Positions 20,858 through 33,576 of a stretch of DNA of 64,000 bases are shown here, one piece after another. The position numbers and the translations under genes were made by a program. The first letter of the stretch is position 1. Each line of letters opens with the position of its first letter. Where the stretch lies: positions 3,472,001-3,536,000 of the forward strand of contig CP137318.1 in the NCBI GenBank assembly GCA_033182465.1, given 5' to 3'. This DNA comes from Sanghuangporus weigelae. Its lineage: Eukaryota; Basidiomycota; Agaricomycetes; Hymenochaetales; Hymenochaetaceae. The notes under the pieces are model-generated. The model was not told where the DNA came from. It searched no databases and saw only the letters and a list, made by a program, of their open reading frames with translations.

Positions 20858-22663
20858 GTTAAATCCCAAGCCCTACTCACTCACTGAACGTCAGAGCGGC
20901 AGAGGCGTACCGGAGGCGGCGAAGGCAAGTAGAATGTGGAGTCAAACAAGAGGAGATGTCAAGGATAGTATATAGTCAAGGGGGAGGCTCAGTACATGAG
21001 GGGAGGCTCAGAGTGAGGGATATCTCGAACTCTGGCACTCGGTCTGGTACATGCTCTTGGAATCCTTGCTAGGCTTGGAATCCCTGTCGTCTACAAGCTA
21101 GTATAAGCTCTATATATACTCTACTGCTGTCGCCGACACATCCTACTGTCTGACAACATCTCCTGAGTCATCTGGGTCACCAAGGGCCGCTGCCGGAGCG
21201 CCCAGGTGAAATCTGAGAGTGGCAACGTGAGGGGGGCATCCAATCACATGAAATATTGAGTATCTGCAATAACACGGGCGCCGGTGGAGTTGGGCTTGGC
21301 GGCGCGAGTCGGTGGCTTGGCACGCCGATGTACCACATGCCTACCTTCCATACATGGTCTAATGGGGGCCGCCGCGTCGGGGGGAAGTCGGGAAACATCG
21401 GAACCGATGATTGGAGGCTGATATCGCGTATATGAGACAAAGGGCGCATCAGCCGATGTCCCTGAGGTGTCCGATGCATCGGCGGCACTCAATACAGAGT
21501 GTGGGCGATCCCTAGTGACTAATATGAGTGGCCGGAGCGGCAGTGCTGTGGGGGACTGCCGGACTGGTGGCAGATACATCGTAATGAGGCATGTAAGCAC
21601 ATATGACAATATATAGCTCCCTAGACAATGGGGGACTGCTTGGTAAGCTGTAGGAGGCGTCGGCGAGGGTACCTGAGGATGTCTGAGTGTCCGCCGCATT
21701 GATCGGCGCCAAGGGGGGCCGACTCGGAGGCATCCAGAGTCGCCGCACGGCTGTACGTATGGTAAATCATAAGATCGGCGGCACGTAGTCACTGAGGGAT
21801 GTGTCCTATAGTGCCTGGTGCTGGGTAGGAGCTGTCGGCGGACCTGTCTGAGTGTCGGGGAGCCATCGGCGGATCGATTTGGGTCATAGGAGGGCGCCGC
21901 AGTACAGTACGTGTGCTGGAATCAATGGATACGTGCTCAAATGATGTCCCGAGTGCAATAGGAGTGTGCCCTCACACTCTCAGGTGTCGGCAGTGCTGGG
22001 ATATGGTATCTGCAGTAAGAGGGAGCCATAGTATGAGTGTACTGGCACAGGAGGAGCCAGTGCGCTACAGCGTACCAACTGTTGCCGTGCATACTATGTA
22101 GTATACTTCATAAAGGACCATATAAACTCGTGCACAGACTTGACAGTGCTGAAATGCCAGTGAGGTCTCCATAAACCTTATTAGCCTTTAGCCTTTTAGT
22201 GTTTAGGCTTTAGTAGTTGTGCTTCTGGACTTCTAAGAAGTTTGATCGCTTCTTTTGGTCGAGGTCACTTGGGTTACTTGGTCAGCGGCATTAGAGTGGT
22301 AGTCCGCGGTAATAGGCGGTCGGCGGTGTTAGCTGTTAGCGGGATTACGTATCCGCTTCAGTGCTTCTAGCGCTCGGGTGGTAACGGGTTACTGTTGCCT
22401 AGGCCGCTCGATCGCTTGGGCCCGTGATAGCTGGCTTGGTTACCGGTCGCGTTTGGAAAGCTGATCGTGTAGATCTGTTGATCGCGTCGATCCTGATGCG
22501 AGTTTTTGAGCGGATCCTTTCAGATTTAGTAGGGAGCTCCGATGCTAATTGATATTTACATAGGATATTGACTTTCTGCACTATGGTTCAAGAACGCGTA
22601 CAAGCTCACGACTTACAGGTACAGTGATTTTGATAATTGCTAATATATATCACACTATCTTAA

Positions 22664-23307
22664 TCTTAATATTAAAAACAGGACCATACTTTTCTTCACA
22701 GCCACCGCTGACTAAATTCGGACCTTGAATTTGAGCGCTTCTTTTCTCATTTCCCATGTGATGCCAAGGTGATTCTACTACATTAAGGAGTTTGATCGCC
22801 GGTGATCTGCAGATCGATCTGCTCCCACACTTCATCTACACATTACTTCATTCCTTGAGAGAAAAAAACCAGAAAAAAGGCAGGGGGACTCAAAGCATGT
22901 ATGCATTACATGGATGTGCTCATCAGCCAAAGCACTATTCAAGCCTTGCTGGAAAAAAGGAAAAAACTAGGAAAATTTTGGACCTGTATGTAATGAACCA
23001 TCCAAAAATTCTGTTCCTCCTTGCACAATCCAATTCAGTGTGTCCCATTGAACTGATTAATTTGGGTAAAGCTGCAAACTTTTTGCCACATATGAACAGA
23101 CCAGATAAGCTCAATGGAGTTCCTTTTATTTTCTTATTTCTGTACATGTACAAATTAGTGCACCTGACTTCAAGTGTACAACTGATATGTTGAATTTATG
23201 TGTTGAATTTATATCAAGATGGATAGACAGAATAACCAGTAACGTAACAAAGACTGGGATTTATGGCCAGCAGGGTTTTCAGCGAAGCCGAAAACGCGAG
23301 TTGCTGG
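22664..23307 (+). mobile_element. Helitron-like element A (copy 2)
   Basis: Second copy of 8852-9495, with the same A|TC start, 3' hairpin and CTGG|T end. Confidence 0.6.
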
Positions 23308-23579
23308 TATTTAAAACAATACACTGATTCTACACGCTGACTAAATTCGGACCTTGAATTTGAGTGCTTCTTTTCTCATTTCCTGCGTGATTCTACTACA
23401 TTAAGGAACTTGATCGCCGGTGATCTGCAGATCAATCTGCCTCCACACCACTTCATCTACACATTAATTCATTCCTTAAAGGAGAAAATCAGAAAAAAGC
23501 AGGGAAACTTAAAGCATGTATGCATTACATGGATGTGCTCATCAGCCAAAGCACTATTCAAGTCTTGCCGGAAAAAAGG

Positions 23580-23612
<33 letters not shown>

Positions 23613-23945
23613 GGAAAACTTCGGACATATATGCAATGAACAAAGTGATCAGCATCCAAAAACTCTGTTCCTCCTTGCACAATAATCCAATTCAGTGTGT
23701 CCCATTGAACTGATTAATTTGAGTAAAGCTGTGAAAGTTCTGCCACATATGAACAGATCGGATAAGCTCAATAGAGTTCCTTTTATTTTATTTTTTCTGT
23801 ACATGCACAAATCAGCGCACCTGACTTCAAGTGTACAACTGATGTGTTGGATTATATCAAGTTGGATAAATAGAATAACTGGTAATAAAGACTAGGATTT
23901 ATGGCCAGCAGGATTTTCGGCGAGGCCGAAAACGCGAGTTGCTGG
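23308..23945 (+). mobile_element. Helitron-like element B (copy 2)
   Basis: Second copy of 9496-10133. It differs at 23356 (G for A) and in the A-run at 23580-23610, which is preceded by GG instead of CT and followed by T instead of C. Confidence 0.55.
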
Positions 23946-24017
23946 TATGTATTGAAATTTGAATCAGATATAGACCGTATATCAAATTATATAATATTGC
24001 TCTTGTTTGCATCTGTA

Positions 24018-24590
24018 CCAGCAACTCGCGTTTTCGGCTTCGCCGAAAACCCTGCTGGCCATAAATCATAGTCCTTGTCACTGGTTATTCTGTCTATCCA
24101 ACTTGATATAAATAAGAAAATAAAAGGAACTCCATTGAGCTTATCTGGTCAGTTTATATGTAGCAGAAACTTTCACAGCTTTACCCAAATTAATCAGTCT
24201 AAAGGGACACACTGAATTGGATTGTGCAAGGAGGAACAGAGTTTTTGGATGCTAATCACACTTGTTCATTGCATACATGTCTGAAATTTTCCTAGTTTTT
24301 TTTTTTTCCTTTTTTCCAGCAAGGCTTGAATAGTGCTTTGGCTGATGAGCACATCCATGTAATGCATACATGCGTTGAGTCCCCCTGCTTTTTTTCCCTC
24401 AAGGAATGAAGTAATGTGTAGATAAAGTGGTGTGGGGGCAGATCGATCGGCAGATCAGATCACCGGCGATCAAACTCCTTAATGTAGTAGAATCACGCGG
24501 GAAATGAGAAAAGAAGCGCTCAAATTCAAGGTCCGAATTTAGTCAGCAGTGGCTGTGTAGAAAAGTACGGTCCTGTTTTTAATATTAAGA
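24018..24590 (-). mobile_element. Helitron-like element C (copy 2, inverted)
   Basis: Second copy of 10206-10778, with the perfect 9-bp 3' hairpin. Confidence 0.6.
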
Positions 24591-24702
24591 TGTTCAGACG
24601 CTGCTCTGACTCAATCCCGGTCCATTAGCACAGCACATCAGCCAGAGTTCTCTCTTCTACCCGTACTCAAGTAGATCCGTACTCGTATCCTAAGTGCTTA
24701 CA

Positions 24703-24897
24703 ATGAGACGCAAGGCTGCAGTGAAAGCCACCAAGAAAACGCTGCCACATCCATCCTCAACGACAACATCAACATCGACTCGGGCTCCACCGCCGTCGAG
24801 ATCCTGCCCTACCTATTCCTCGGTCTGCGCAGCGCAGCGGCATCTGAGTCGACAAATTCGATCTTCAAGCCTGGATACGTGGAGCGAATATAAGTAC
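24703..24897 (+). pseudogene. Broken DUSP fragment (frameshifted, copy 2)
   Basis: Identical to 10891-11085, with the same single-base frameshift after the Lys/Ala-rich start and no active site. Confidence 0.7.
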
Positions 24898-25349
24898 TAG
24901 TGGCAATCGCAGCTCCTGTTTTGAATACCTTGGAAACACCCGAAAATCGTGTGGATAAACCGCCGTAAAGTCGGTATAATTACCGGATAAAAAGTATTTT
25001 TCGTCGACTCTGGCCTCATGCCATAATTGAGCTCTTTCATTGCAGTTTCATCTGGTCATGGAACATCATGAAATTAAAAATCTTCCGATAGGTTGCGAAA
25101 CGGATTCGATCAATTCACTGTCCGTGAAGATCACGTGGTATATAGCATTAGCGAGGCCTCCATAAACCGATCAGATTTCAGATGCTAAGGTATCGTACAT
25201 ATCTCAACTCTTTGATCTGGTCTAACCCTTGGTTATCAGGGCACTGAACTCACAAACTCTCGCGTTTCAATGTTAAACCCAGTACAAATCGTCAGTACTT
25301 GAGTTCAAAATTCAAATGCTTTCCGAACACTTGGAAATCAATGAAATTT

Positions 25350-25767
25350 CTAGCGATATGGCTGAGAGGAAGATACCGTCTTCAAAGACCCCCATGACCA
25401 ACCCCCTGAGCGTAGAACGAAATGAGCTCGTCTGATACCCAAAATGGTTATTAGATTCGAAGTCTTGCGCAGTCGGGAGCTTCGCAGGTATCTTCGTCGA
25501 ATGAGATCCAGAGTCTCAACCTGCGGGGGGAGCACCGACTTCGACCCCGATGCCCACTTCCCGTCTGCCCGAGCCCTTAGACCTCTCCGCCGTTACTACA
25601 CACGAAAGCATGGTGTTTAGATTCGGACAAATTGCTCGTTCGCTCATGCATGAGCACATCCTAATCGTTTCCATAAAAGTTCGCGAACCGATTACGAGCT
25701 CCTCGAGATTCGACGTCTCGGAAAGGAAGGACACGAGGACCCATTCACTCATCCCGCACCAGGGCAA
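25350..25767 (-). pseudogene. Decayed LRR/F-box-like remnant (copy 2)
   Basis: Identical to 11538-11955. Confidence 0.3.
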
Positions 25768-26166
25768 ACTGAATCTAAACTTTCACTAGTTCTCCCCCTC
25801 ATCAGCTTGGAAGATGGGTGAACGGACAAATGATCTTGCCTGTCTGGCTCTTTTGCTTTGCTCTGTGTTATGGAACCATAGGTACTTCCATCGTGTGCCG
25901 CAGAAATCCGGAGATCCGACGCGTTCGGCGACTTCACTTACCGGAATACAGAGGAGGGGAATGGCCCTCTCGTTCGGTGGGCCCATTTCGGCCTCTTACT
26001 TTGCGCGGGACGCGAATATTGAAACGGACCACTTGTGCTCATCTCCGCATCCTTTTCTGACTCAATATTAATACCTCCATCAGCATCAGACGAGCCAGGC
26101 GTCTTCTCTCCCCCAATAAACAATCCACCCATACTCAAGTAAATCCATACTCACATCTTGCCTACC

Positions 26167-27232
26167 ATGGGACGCAAGGTTGCAATAAAGGCATCCAAGA
26201 TGAACTCCACGGCAGACCTCAACGACGACACCGACCCCAGCCGCAACATTAGCACCAATACCAACGTCAACACCAACACCAGCTGCAACAGCGGCACCAA
26301 TACCAACACCAGCACCAACACCAACACTAACAACAACGCCGACGCCAACACCAACACCAGCGTCAGCACCAACACCAGCACCAACACCAGCACCAACACC
26401 CGCACCAGCACTGACACCGAGGCTGGCACCAACGCAGACACCAACGCCGACGCTAATGTCGATGCAGACTCCGACGCCGTCGAGATCCTGCCCTACCTCT
26501 TCCTCGGCCCGCGCAGCACAGCGGCGTCCAAGCCGTTCATCCGTGCGCACGGGATAACGCACGTGCTGAGTATCGGCGCGTCGCCGCCGGGTCCTGCGCT
26601 GCCCGGCCTGGTGTACACGCGCGTGCCGATGCTCGACAGCCCGAGTGTGAGGATTGAAAATGTTTATCAGCGCGCGAGGGAGGCGATCGAGACTGTTCGG
26701 CCTCCTGATGAAGTTTCGAATCGTGTCGACTCTCAATCGTCTCCTTCTCACCCCGTACTTATACAAGCAAAGGAAAAGCAGAAGCTCAAACAGAACCAAA
26801 AACAAAAGGAAAAGGAGAAGAAGATCCTGGTGCATTGCTCGACAGCCGTCTCGCGCTCGCCCAGCATAGTCGCCGCGTACCTGATGTCGGAGCACAACAT
26901 GTCGCTCAGGGAGAGTCTGGGGAGCATCGTCCGCGCGCGGCCTGCTGTGAACCCGAACCCGGGGCTGTTCGCGCAGCTGAAGGAGATGGAGGTGAGGATT
27001 AGGGGGTATTCTTCGATGGAGGGCGTGGAGAGCTTGCCAGGAAGAAAGGAGGAGAGGGTGAGGTTGTTTGAGGAGTGCGAGCGAGCCCACGACGAGGAAG
27101 AGGAGGATGAGGAGGAGTGGGGGTTGAAGAAGATTGAAGAGGAAGGTGAGATTGATAGTTTCTTTACTGTCATTCGTGCTAATTATTGCGGTCACTCTAG
27201 TTGGATCTCCAGCAATCTACTCAGAAGGCTGA
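26167..27232 (+). CDS. Dual-specificity phosphatase-like protein (copy 2)
   Basis: Protein-identical to the gene at 12355-13420: 336 residues with the 55-nt intron at 27146-27200 and P-loop HCSTAVSRS (Cys224). With the gene at 2116 this makes three full DUSP genes in the window. The surrounding unit, including the broken fragment at 24703, is duplicated with it. Confidence 0.8.
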
Positions 27233-28270
27233 ATCCGAGATCACAGACGGACAACTTTGAAATGGATATTTTATACTCCTTTAGACTTTGTAATCGACTC
27301 AGTCATACCAGTCAAAGCAATGCTTATTTGCGAGTTTATCTTCGCCGGATTATCATTGGATGTATGCGGTGAATGAGCGAGCAGTTGCACCATCACGCCC
27401 TTATGTATTCCAGATCAGGAGATTCTGGACAGTACGCCACTACCCTTAGAACGTGTGCATAAATGAATTTATCTAGCTTCCTGATGTCTTCGAACTTCCG
27501 GTTGCTTCGCACAGAGGCTCATCATGAACAGCAAAGTCGTTGATCATATTTTGATTACCACTGGCAGCTTGAAATGCTCGGACTAAAAGCTTTCATACTG
27601 TTATAGTCGTTAAGAGTCGCATCTTGGGAAGGGCATCAATAGCCCTCGCGAGGGACCTTGACATCTGAAAAGATTCCGCTGGCTTGAACAGACGACCGGA
27701 ATACTTTCTGTTGCGCCAAGAATGCCAGAGCTAGTGAGAGCAACGAAAGGTCTCTCCCGTCCGGAGGGGTTGAGATCTGTTCCGATAGTTGAAGTATAGA
27801 CTTCAATCATTTCTTGCGTGCTCATCAGGTTTTCGAACTAGCTTAGGAACGTCGGTCGGAATCACCTGCTCCAGATATTCATGTGGGTTTCTGATTGTCT
27901 TGTATCGCAAATAAAGTCGTCCTTCAACTTGATAGTATGCTTCGAATCCTTTATAGTCTAGATCCACACCTTTATCCTGAAAGGCTCTCGGACAGTGACA
28001 CAAAACCATTATACTCCAGTTCGAGATAGGCACCACAGAAGCCGTGATTCCCAATGGTAATGCAGAACCAGGACCAGAGTCAGATATGTATCACCTCAAA
28101 ACTGTGACGAGTATTGAGCAGTGACGAGGTTTCAGCCATGCACGACGATAAGCACACAGTATCTTGACGAGCAACTGATGGAATTTCTTTCGTACCTAGA
28201 TGCTCTTACATTTCGAAATCATAAAGTAAATAGAAGCCACCGGAACGGAGACCGCAGAGAGGCCACTGGA
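27233..28270. other. Spacer with decayed minus-strand ORF (copy 2)
   Basis: Same content as 13421-14458. The broken minus-strand frames are at 27610-27825 and 27803-28054, of unrecognised family. Confidence 0.35.
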
Positions 28271-29338
28271 TCACCTCGGCGCGTCCGATAGTATCTGAAA
28301 CGCGCGTACTCCCTCTCGCCCGATTAAAGTCGCACACGCGACCACATTAGCTCCCGCATTCCGCATTCGCGCAACGGCAGCTGGGGTCGTGACACCTCCA
28401 ATTCCTACAAGCGCTATTCGACGAACAGCAGGATCGGTAGAGCCCGATATGAGTTTGGAAAAAGAGTAGACATTCCCGAGCGAGACTGAATGAATGGCCT
28501 CGCCTGCGAGGCCCCCTAGGACGGTCGGTAAAGCGTATGGAGAATCCCCCTCGTCCCCAAACTTTGACTGCGACTCTTTCGCTGTGAGCATCTGTTCCGC
28601 AAAGAGCAGGCTCGAGCCCAGTGTATTCGTGCATGAGAGGAATGCGATTGGGTTATATCGCTCGCCGTCTATGTCTCTTGAAAGACTTGCGATAAGGGTA
28701 TGAATGTCGTTAAACTGCGTCGAATAGGTATAGGGAGGAAGCTTCAGCCCGATGGTAAGTGTCCGGTCCGACCAATACGCCATCGCAAGCACAGCAAGGA
28801 GAGGACTCAGCGCAGAAGGGGTGTAGGACGGCGGAGGGGCGTGCGCAATATTTGGACAGCTCGTGTTGAGCTCGATCCCAATCCGACTGGTCTCGCCGTC
28901 CGTATCTCCAAGTTTTTGACGAAGCTGCTGAATAGCTTCAACCATGTTCTTGAGTTCCGAAGGCGATGATGAAGTTATGCTAATGATGATCGGCTTCGTC
29001 GTGCCCTTACTTTGAAGAAGAGACTCGACCCATGACAAATATCGAGAGAGGGGATAAGGAGAGTACCCGTACGAGTTAACCGAAGATATGGACTCTGCCG
29101 AGAAGGCTACCTAGAACGTATCAATCAATATTTAATTTTTTTTTCAAATTGTAAAATAACTCACAGTGTGCACCGCAGGGTGATTCTCTGCGAATCCGTT
29201 CAAAGTTGCTGTCCGTGTAGTTACTGCACCTGCATATTCGCATGCGTACAGTTCGCGAAGCTGCTTCTCCTCCGAAGCCCACGGGCACGAAGAGTTCATG
29301 AGCGCAGGAGAAATACTCAAACGATTGATAGTAGCCAT
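28271..29338 (-). CDS. Class 1 dihydroorotate dehydrogenase (copy 2)
   Basis: Protein-identical to the gene at 14459-15526. Exons are 29338-29165 and 29110-28271. The catalytic loop LNTSCPN and the FMN-binding C-terminal glycines are intact. Alternative in-frame starts are at 29395 and 29407. If both copies are real, the gene dose of this FMN enzyme is doubled. Confidence 0.88.
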
Positions 29339-29529
29339 ATCAGCCAGCCTTGATGCCGAACGTCGCGGTTGGATAGCAAGCGCGTCAAATCTCATCACGC
29401 TACTCATTTCTCCCCCCTTGATAAGAAACAAAATTGATTACATAATCAGCTCCCGCAAGAGAAAGAAAAGACTCTAAATCTGCAAAATAAAATAAAATAC
29501 CACGAGGACAGGACAGAGAACGAAGAATA

Positions 29530-30452
29530 TCATTTTAGCGATTCTTCTCGTTCCACAACAAATCGTTCCAGCTTAATAAGTATGGTTGTCCGTGAAGGAT
29601 ATTGATCAGTTGGCGTGTTGTGTGCTGTGACACGTCCGGGCTGGAGCAAGACAATCAAGGTTACGAACGATCACCATCTTTAGAATGAACTCACAAATCC
29701 AAGTCCATCTAGAACTGCTTCCACTATTCCTGCGGATAGAGACGAGCAGCTCAGTTGGCTCATCTCTCGAGGGACTGAGATATATCGCGTTATTGGGGGA
29801 TCGTTGTCAATGATCATATCTAATGTACAGAATAATCAATCCACGCCCCCCCCCCCCCCCATGAATCACTCTCTTCGAATAAAGATACTTACATTCGTCA
29901 TCATGTTCCACACTTTTCTCGATCGCATCCGCCGGTTTACCAAAGACGGTCCGCCAGACTTGGGTGTGTATAGACATCAAGGCAGGTAAAAACCGAATTT
30001 CGCGTTTTGGTGCTTTGGATTGAGATTCCGTCCTCCAAATCATTAGCTCTAGAACACGGGTGCCGATGCGATATCCCAGCACGTTCAACCTGCGTGATTT
30101 GAAGTAAGGACCAGCTCGAACTCGCGCCGTAACCTTCAATTTTCAGCACCTACCTTCGCTCAAGATCTGCAATCCCATTGACGCGCTTCTGCGTATACTG
30201 CACAATCTCGGAAAAGAGGAACGCAAACGCCGAGAGGGAGACCTCCGCTGTGCGCGTTTTGTTGAGGTTCCGTTCGTAAATATTAGGTCGTGGTCTTGCC
30301 ATAGCCGCGATAGCTGCAAGATTCGTCGTTGCAGGTGCCGGAGTTGGAAACGAGAAGCGCGTCGAGCTTGAGGCCGGAGAGAAGTGGTCTGACGACACTG
30401 AGGCGCCAGAAAGGACGGACATTCGTGGGTTGACCGGTTGCGGGTACGCCAT
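29530..30452 (-). CDS. TRS31: TRAPP complex subunit TRS31/TRAPPC5 (copy 2)
   Basis: Protein-identical to the gene at 15718-16639. Exons are 30452-30154, 30089-29893, 29819-29695 and 29640-29530. The only difference inside the gene is one more C in the intronic C-run (29846-29860). A duplicated gene for a stoichiometric complex subunit is usually neutral or slightly harmful, which fits a very young duplication. Confidence 0.93.
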
Positions 30453-31051
30453 CGCGTCAGTGATTTACGACAGACTCCGGCAATTCACCTATTAGATATC
30501 GGATAGAGGGATGTAGGAACGAAAGCAGTCCAATGCACTGTAGATGTACATGTAGAAGATGAGAATTCGCGTGCACGTTCAGTCTGAACGAGGAAATGAA
30601 AACACGTGATGATGACGCGTCGGAACTTGATCAAATTGAATGTCCGACGACTACAATCCGTCAAGCTTCCACTTCGAGTTAGTGTTCCTTGTCCGATGAT
30701 AGGAATCGTCTATGAATTTGACGATACCAACATAAGGAGGGGGGGGGAAGCATTGAGCCTGTCATTGAACTTGAAATACAGAAACTTTGTTATGGATCGG
30801 TATCTTCTACATGTATGTCTATATGGAATGATTGAAGATAAATAACTACACTACCAGCGCCAGCTATTTATGGTATACAGGATACATCCACCGGTATATG
30901 ATACAGGTTACGATTTGTTTAGAATTCCGCCACGGAAAGTATGAGATGCTTATGGATAACAGATTCTGCGAAAAGAAGCGAAATGAAACGTACATATCCG
31001 AATAAAAGGAATAATGATGATGACGATAAGAACGTGAGGCGAAATAACTGG

Positions 31052-32223
31052 CTATCGTCTGTATTGCGAGCTGCTATCATTGAAGAACGAGGTGAAGCTC
31101 GGGTCAAAGTTGCTCGTGGATGCATCGCACTGATCAACCTGGATGGGCAACCCGAAGATATTGAAAAATGGCATAGTCTCAACTTCGGAGGCGGAAGACT
31201 GAGGATCCATTTTGTTCCTATTCGTAGTCTCAGAGCCAAACTGCTGACCGAAGAGAGTATAGGTGGTGCTGTTCGTTGGGAACCGGCTGCCGAAGTCAAA
31301 GTGTGGTGCGGGCACCTTCGGAAAAAAAATTCTATGTTAGAGATCAAAAAAGTTGAAAGAACCTCTCACCTGTTCTGGGTCATTCGTTAATTGAGATAGG
31401 CATAGATGAGATGAACCGCCTTCTGGTGAGTCCACTGGTCGCTGAGAGGTTCCAGAGTATTGCCCAGCAACAGATGTACTTTCGAAAAGGGACTTGCGAA
31501 GAGATTCGATAAAATCCTGATGAAAGTTCAGACCGTGTGTACCAAGAAAGTGAAAATTTGAAGCGCACGCACGTCACCATAATCATCCTCATATGCATTG
31601 ATGGTTCCCACCGGCTCAGAGGCATGCCGCTGGGTTTCGTGCTCGAATTGCTGAGGAAGAGGGGACCGGTCGATGGACGATTTCGTAGAATGGTTGGCAT
31701 TCACAGCTGTTTTCTTCCGCAGAGACCGCCTGGAGCCAATAGAAGACTTCTGCGATGGTGGAGACGTTGGATGAAAGAAGAAGGCGCTAGAATCATCCTG
31801 GGGTACATCAGAGCAAGAAGGAAGCCGAACCACCTCTCGACGCCGAGGTTGGTATCGGTACTCCGGATATTGCTCTGCATGTTTCTCCTTCACTTCATTG
31901 GCGCGCCCTATCCACTCGTTCTTTTGCGGCTCAGGCATGAGTCTCCAAAGCACGCCCGCCTCCCTGCTCAGCTCTCTGTTGTCCCGGTTCCGGTTCTCCT
32001 CCTTTTTTCGATAATCGGATGCAAAAAGGATGAAAGGATTGGCAGGTCGTCTTATGTGTTTGTAATCCCGCTTTCTTCTTCGTGAAGGTCCAGCTGAGCT
32101 GGGTTCTTGTTGATAATCGAACTGTGCATCTAGGAAGAAAGTGCTAGCGGTGTCGATAGATGGACTCTGTGAAGCGGTGTAGGAAAGAAGATAGTGCGGG
32201 GCGAGCGAAGCGGAACTCGGCAT
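31052..32223 (-). CDS. HMG-box transcription factor (intact copy)
   Basis: A single HMG-box DNA-binding protein of the fungal MATA_HMG-box type. The start ATG at 32223 is in unique sequence. Three exons (32223-31573, 31516-31370, 31315-31052) with 56- and 54-nt introns give 353 residues. A basic stretch SRRRKRD precedes the box at about residues 56-126 (HIRRPANPFILFASDYRK, EAGVLWRLMP, NEWIGRANEVKEKH). A second basic patch QPRRRE follows, then a Ser/Pro/Gln-rich region. Such proteins bend DNA at AT-rich sites and in Agaricomycetes include fruiting and mating-related regulators; which role applies here cannot be told. No homeodomain or pheromone-receptor gene is near, so a mating-type locus is not supported. 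Confidence 0.85.
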
Positions 32224-32493
32224 CAGGTTCAGGATTGCGGAAGGGGAGTAAGGAATGGAGGATAGGTGAAATGTACGTGTCCAGGAACTGAGTATGAGTG
32301 GGTCATCGAAATGGAACCAAGGTGCGGAAGAAAAAGACGCGTACGGAGGGAAAGCCCTGGCACATAGCCAGTCAAAGGCGCGAACGGAGTCAATTAATAT
32401 TTACTTTTCGTCTGCCTCCCAACAGAAAAGAAACGCGATGAATGTAGTACGCGTGAAAAAGAGAAAAAGAAATCTTGACCCATTTCTCTTTAT

Positions 32494-32736
32494 ATGACAC
32501 GCCCGGGGGACCTGCAAATCGATCTACACATTCCGGATCGAATTGCTTATGCAACTCTTTGGGCATGTATGAAATGGGATTATACAAAGGACAGGACAGA
32601 AGCCTCGAGGCATCTGATCGGTATGCGACCTCATGCCCTTCCTATTGATCACCCCGATCATCTTCCGCCGATGTTAGACTTACTCGCGATTTTATGGAGT
32701 GTATTTCGAGGCAGCCCACCAAAAGAAGACGGCTAG
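32494..32736 (+). CDS. Hypothetical 80-residue ORF
   Basis: An ATG-started frame between two regulatory regions, containing GDLQIDLHIPDRIAYATLW and a His/Pro/Asp-rich middle. No domain, signal peptide or membrane segment is evident. It may be chance or a small exon. Confidence 0.2.
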   Translation: MTRPGDLQIDLHIPDRIAYATLWACMKWDYTKDRTEASRHLIGMRPHALPIDHPDHLPPMLDLLAILWSVFRGSPPKEDG

Positions 32737-33484
32737 ACTCTGGAACCCATTTGTAAAATCACTTCCAGCGGAAGTGACGCAAAGAATCACAACTGTAACC
32801 CTCCCTCCCCTTCCCCGCGGCGGCGCGACAAGCTTACGATGTTGCTTCCCCAGTTCTGAGATAAGGCGAAATTGAGAAATAAGGTGCCATATTGAACACG
32901 AGGCAGATTTGGGAGGCTCAGTTCAGCTCTGGGCAAAACATCATGTTTCCAACGTGTTTGTAGATGAGCAATGGAAAACTATGAAATCAGGGAGCCAGTC
33001 ACCCACGCTAAGGCCCAAGGTATTTACAAAAATGGTTCTTCAGAAAAGGGTCAAACTCGGTCGGCTGCCTGCAGCCTAACCATAATATCAGATGACAGAT
33101 TTGAGCAAGCATAGAAAGGAGTTACCACGCAGTTCTTGATGACTATCTGTATTCGACGATGAGAGAGGAAGCCGTTGTGTCAGACCAAGAATCTGAACTT
33201 GTGGCTGCTCGCTCGTAGAAGGTGGTGCGTCACGTGATTTTTCAATGCTGATCGAAAGAAGCGAAGACTCAGTGTAGGCGCAAATGTTGACCAAAGTGTT
33301 TGGTCGTCGTTTCATTCAATCGTGGAAAAGTACGAGAAGCGCGGGAAATCCGAGTCAAGTCTTGGCGCACATTCACTTCGACTCATTTCCACCGCGTGTT
33401 CAAAGTCGTTCGAGTCACCATCCATCAGCAGCCGACCGACGCGAAAGCGGGTCCGACGGCACCGCTCCCGACGCATCCCCGCCC

Positions 33485-33492
33485 TATAAATA
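33485..33492 (+). promoter_or_regulatory. TATA box of PARP gene
   Basis: TATAAATA lies about 90 bases before the PARP ATG in a GC-rich context, a suitable place for a core promoter with a short 5' UTR. Confidence 0.6.
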
Positions 33493-33576
33493 GGCCCGCA
33501 GTTCGACGCGTTCCCGCAGCCACGTCCCTCTCAAGCAATCACAAATTTGTGAACTCTTCTCTATTTATAACTCAGA

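Larger units (their letters stand above)
18317..22528. other. Unclassified TE-like segment, copy 2
   Basis: Second copy of 4505-8716. It includes the two small hypothetical ORFs (18523-18888 and 19144-19443) and the 183-bp repeat pair (20484-20857). I see no difference from copy 1. Confidence 0.4.
18317..32127. repeat. Tandem segmental duplication, copy 2 (13.8 kb)
   Basis: Head-to-tail repeat of 4505-18316. It ends inside the first exon of the HMG-box gene, where sequence continues into unique DNA and leaves that gene whole. Two of the three substitutions against copy 1 lie within about 65 bases of the repeat end; the third is in the Helitron-like cluster. Confidence 0.95.
32224..33576. other. 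Intergenic region between HMG-box and PARP genes
   Basis: Unique DNA that should contain the HMG-box promoter at the left and the PARP promoter at the right. An 80-residue ATG frame (32494-32736) is the only sizeable ORF and matches no family I know. The rest shows no gene. GCGCGGGAAAT near 33339 resembles an E2F-like site, but no weight is put on it. Confidence 0.5.

Noticed and set aside
31052-32223. Mating-type locus
   Set aside because: An HMG-box gene alone is not enough. Basidiomycete MAT loci carry homeodomain pairs or pheromone receptors, and none is seen.
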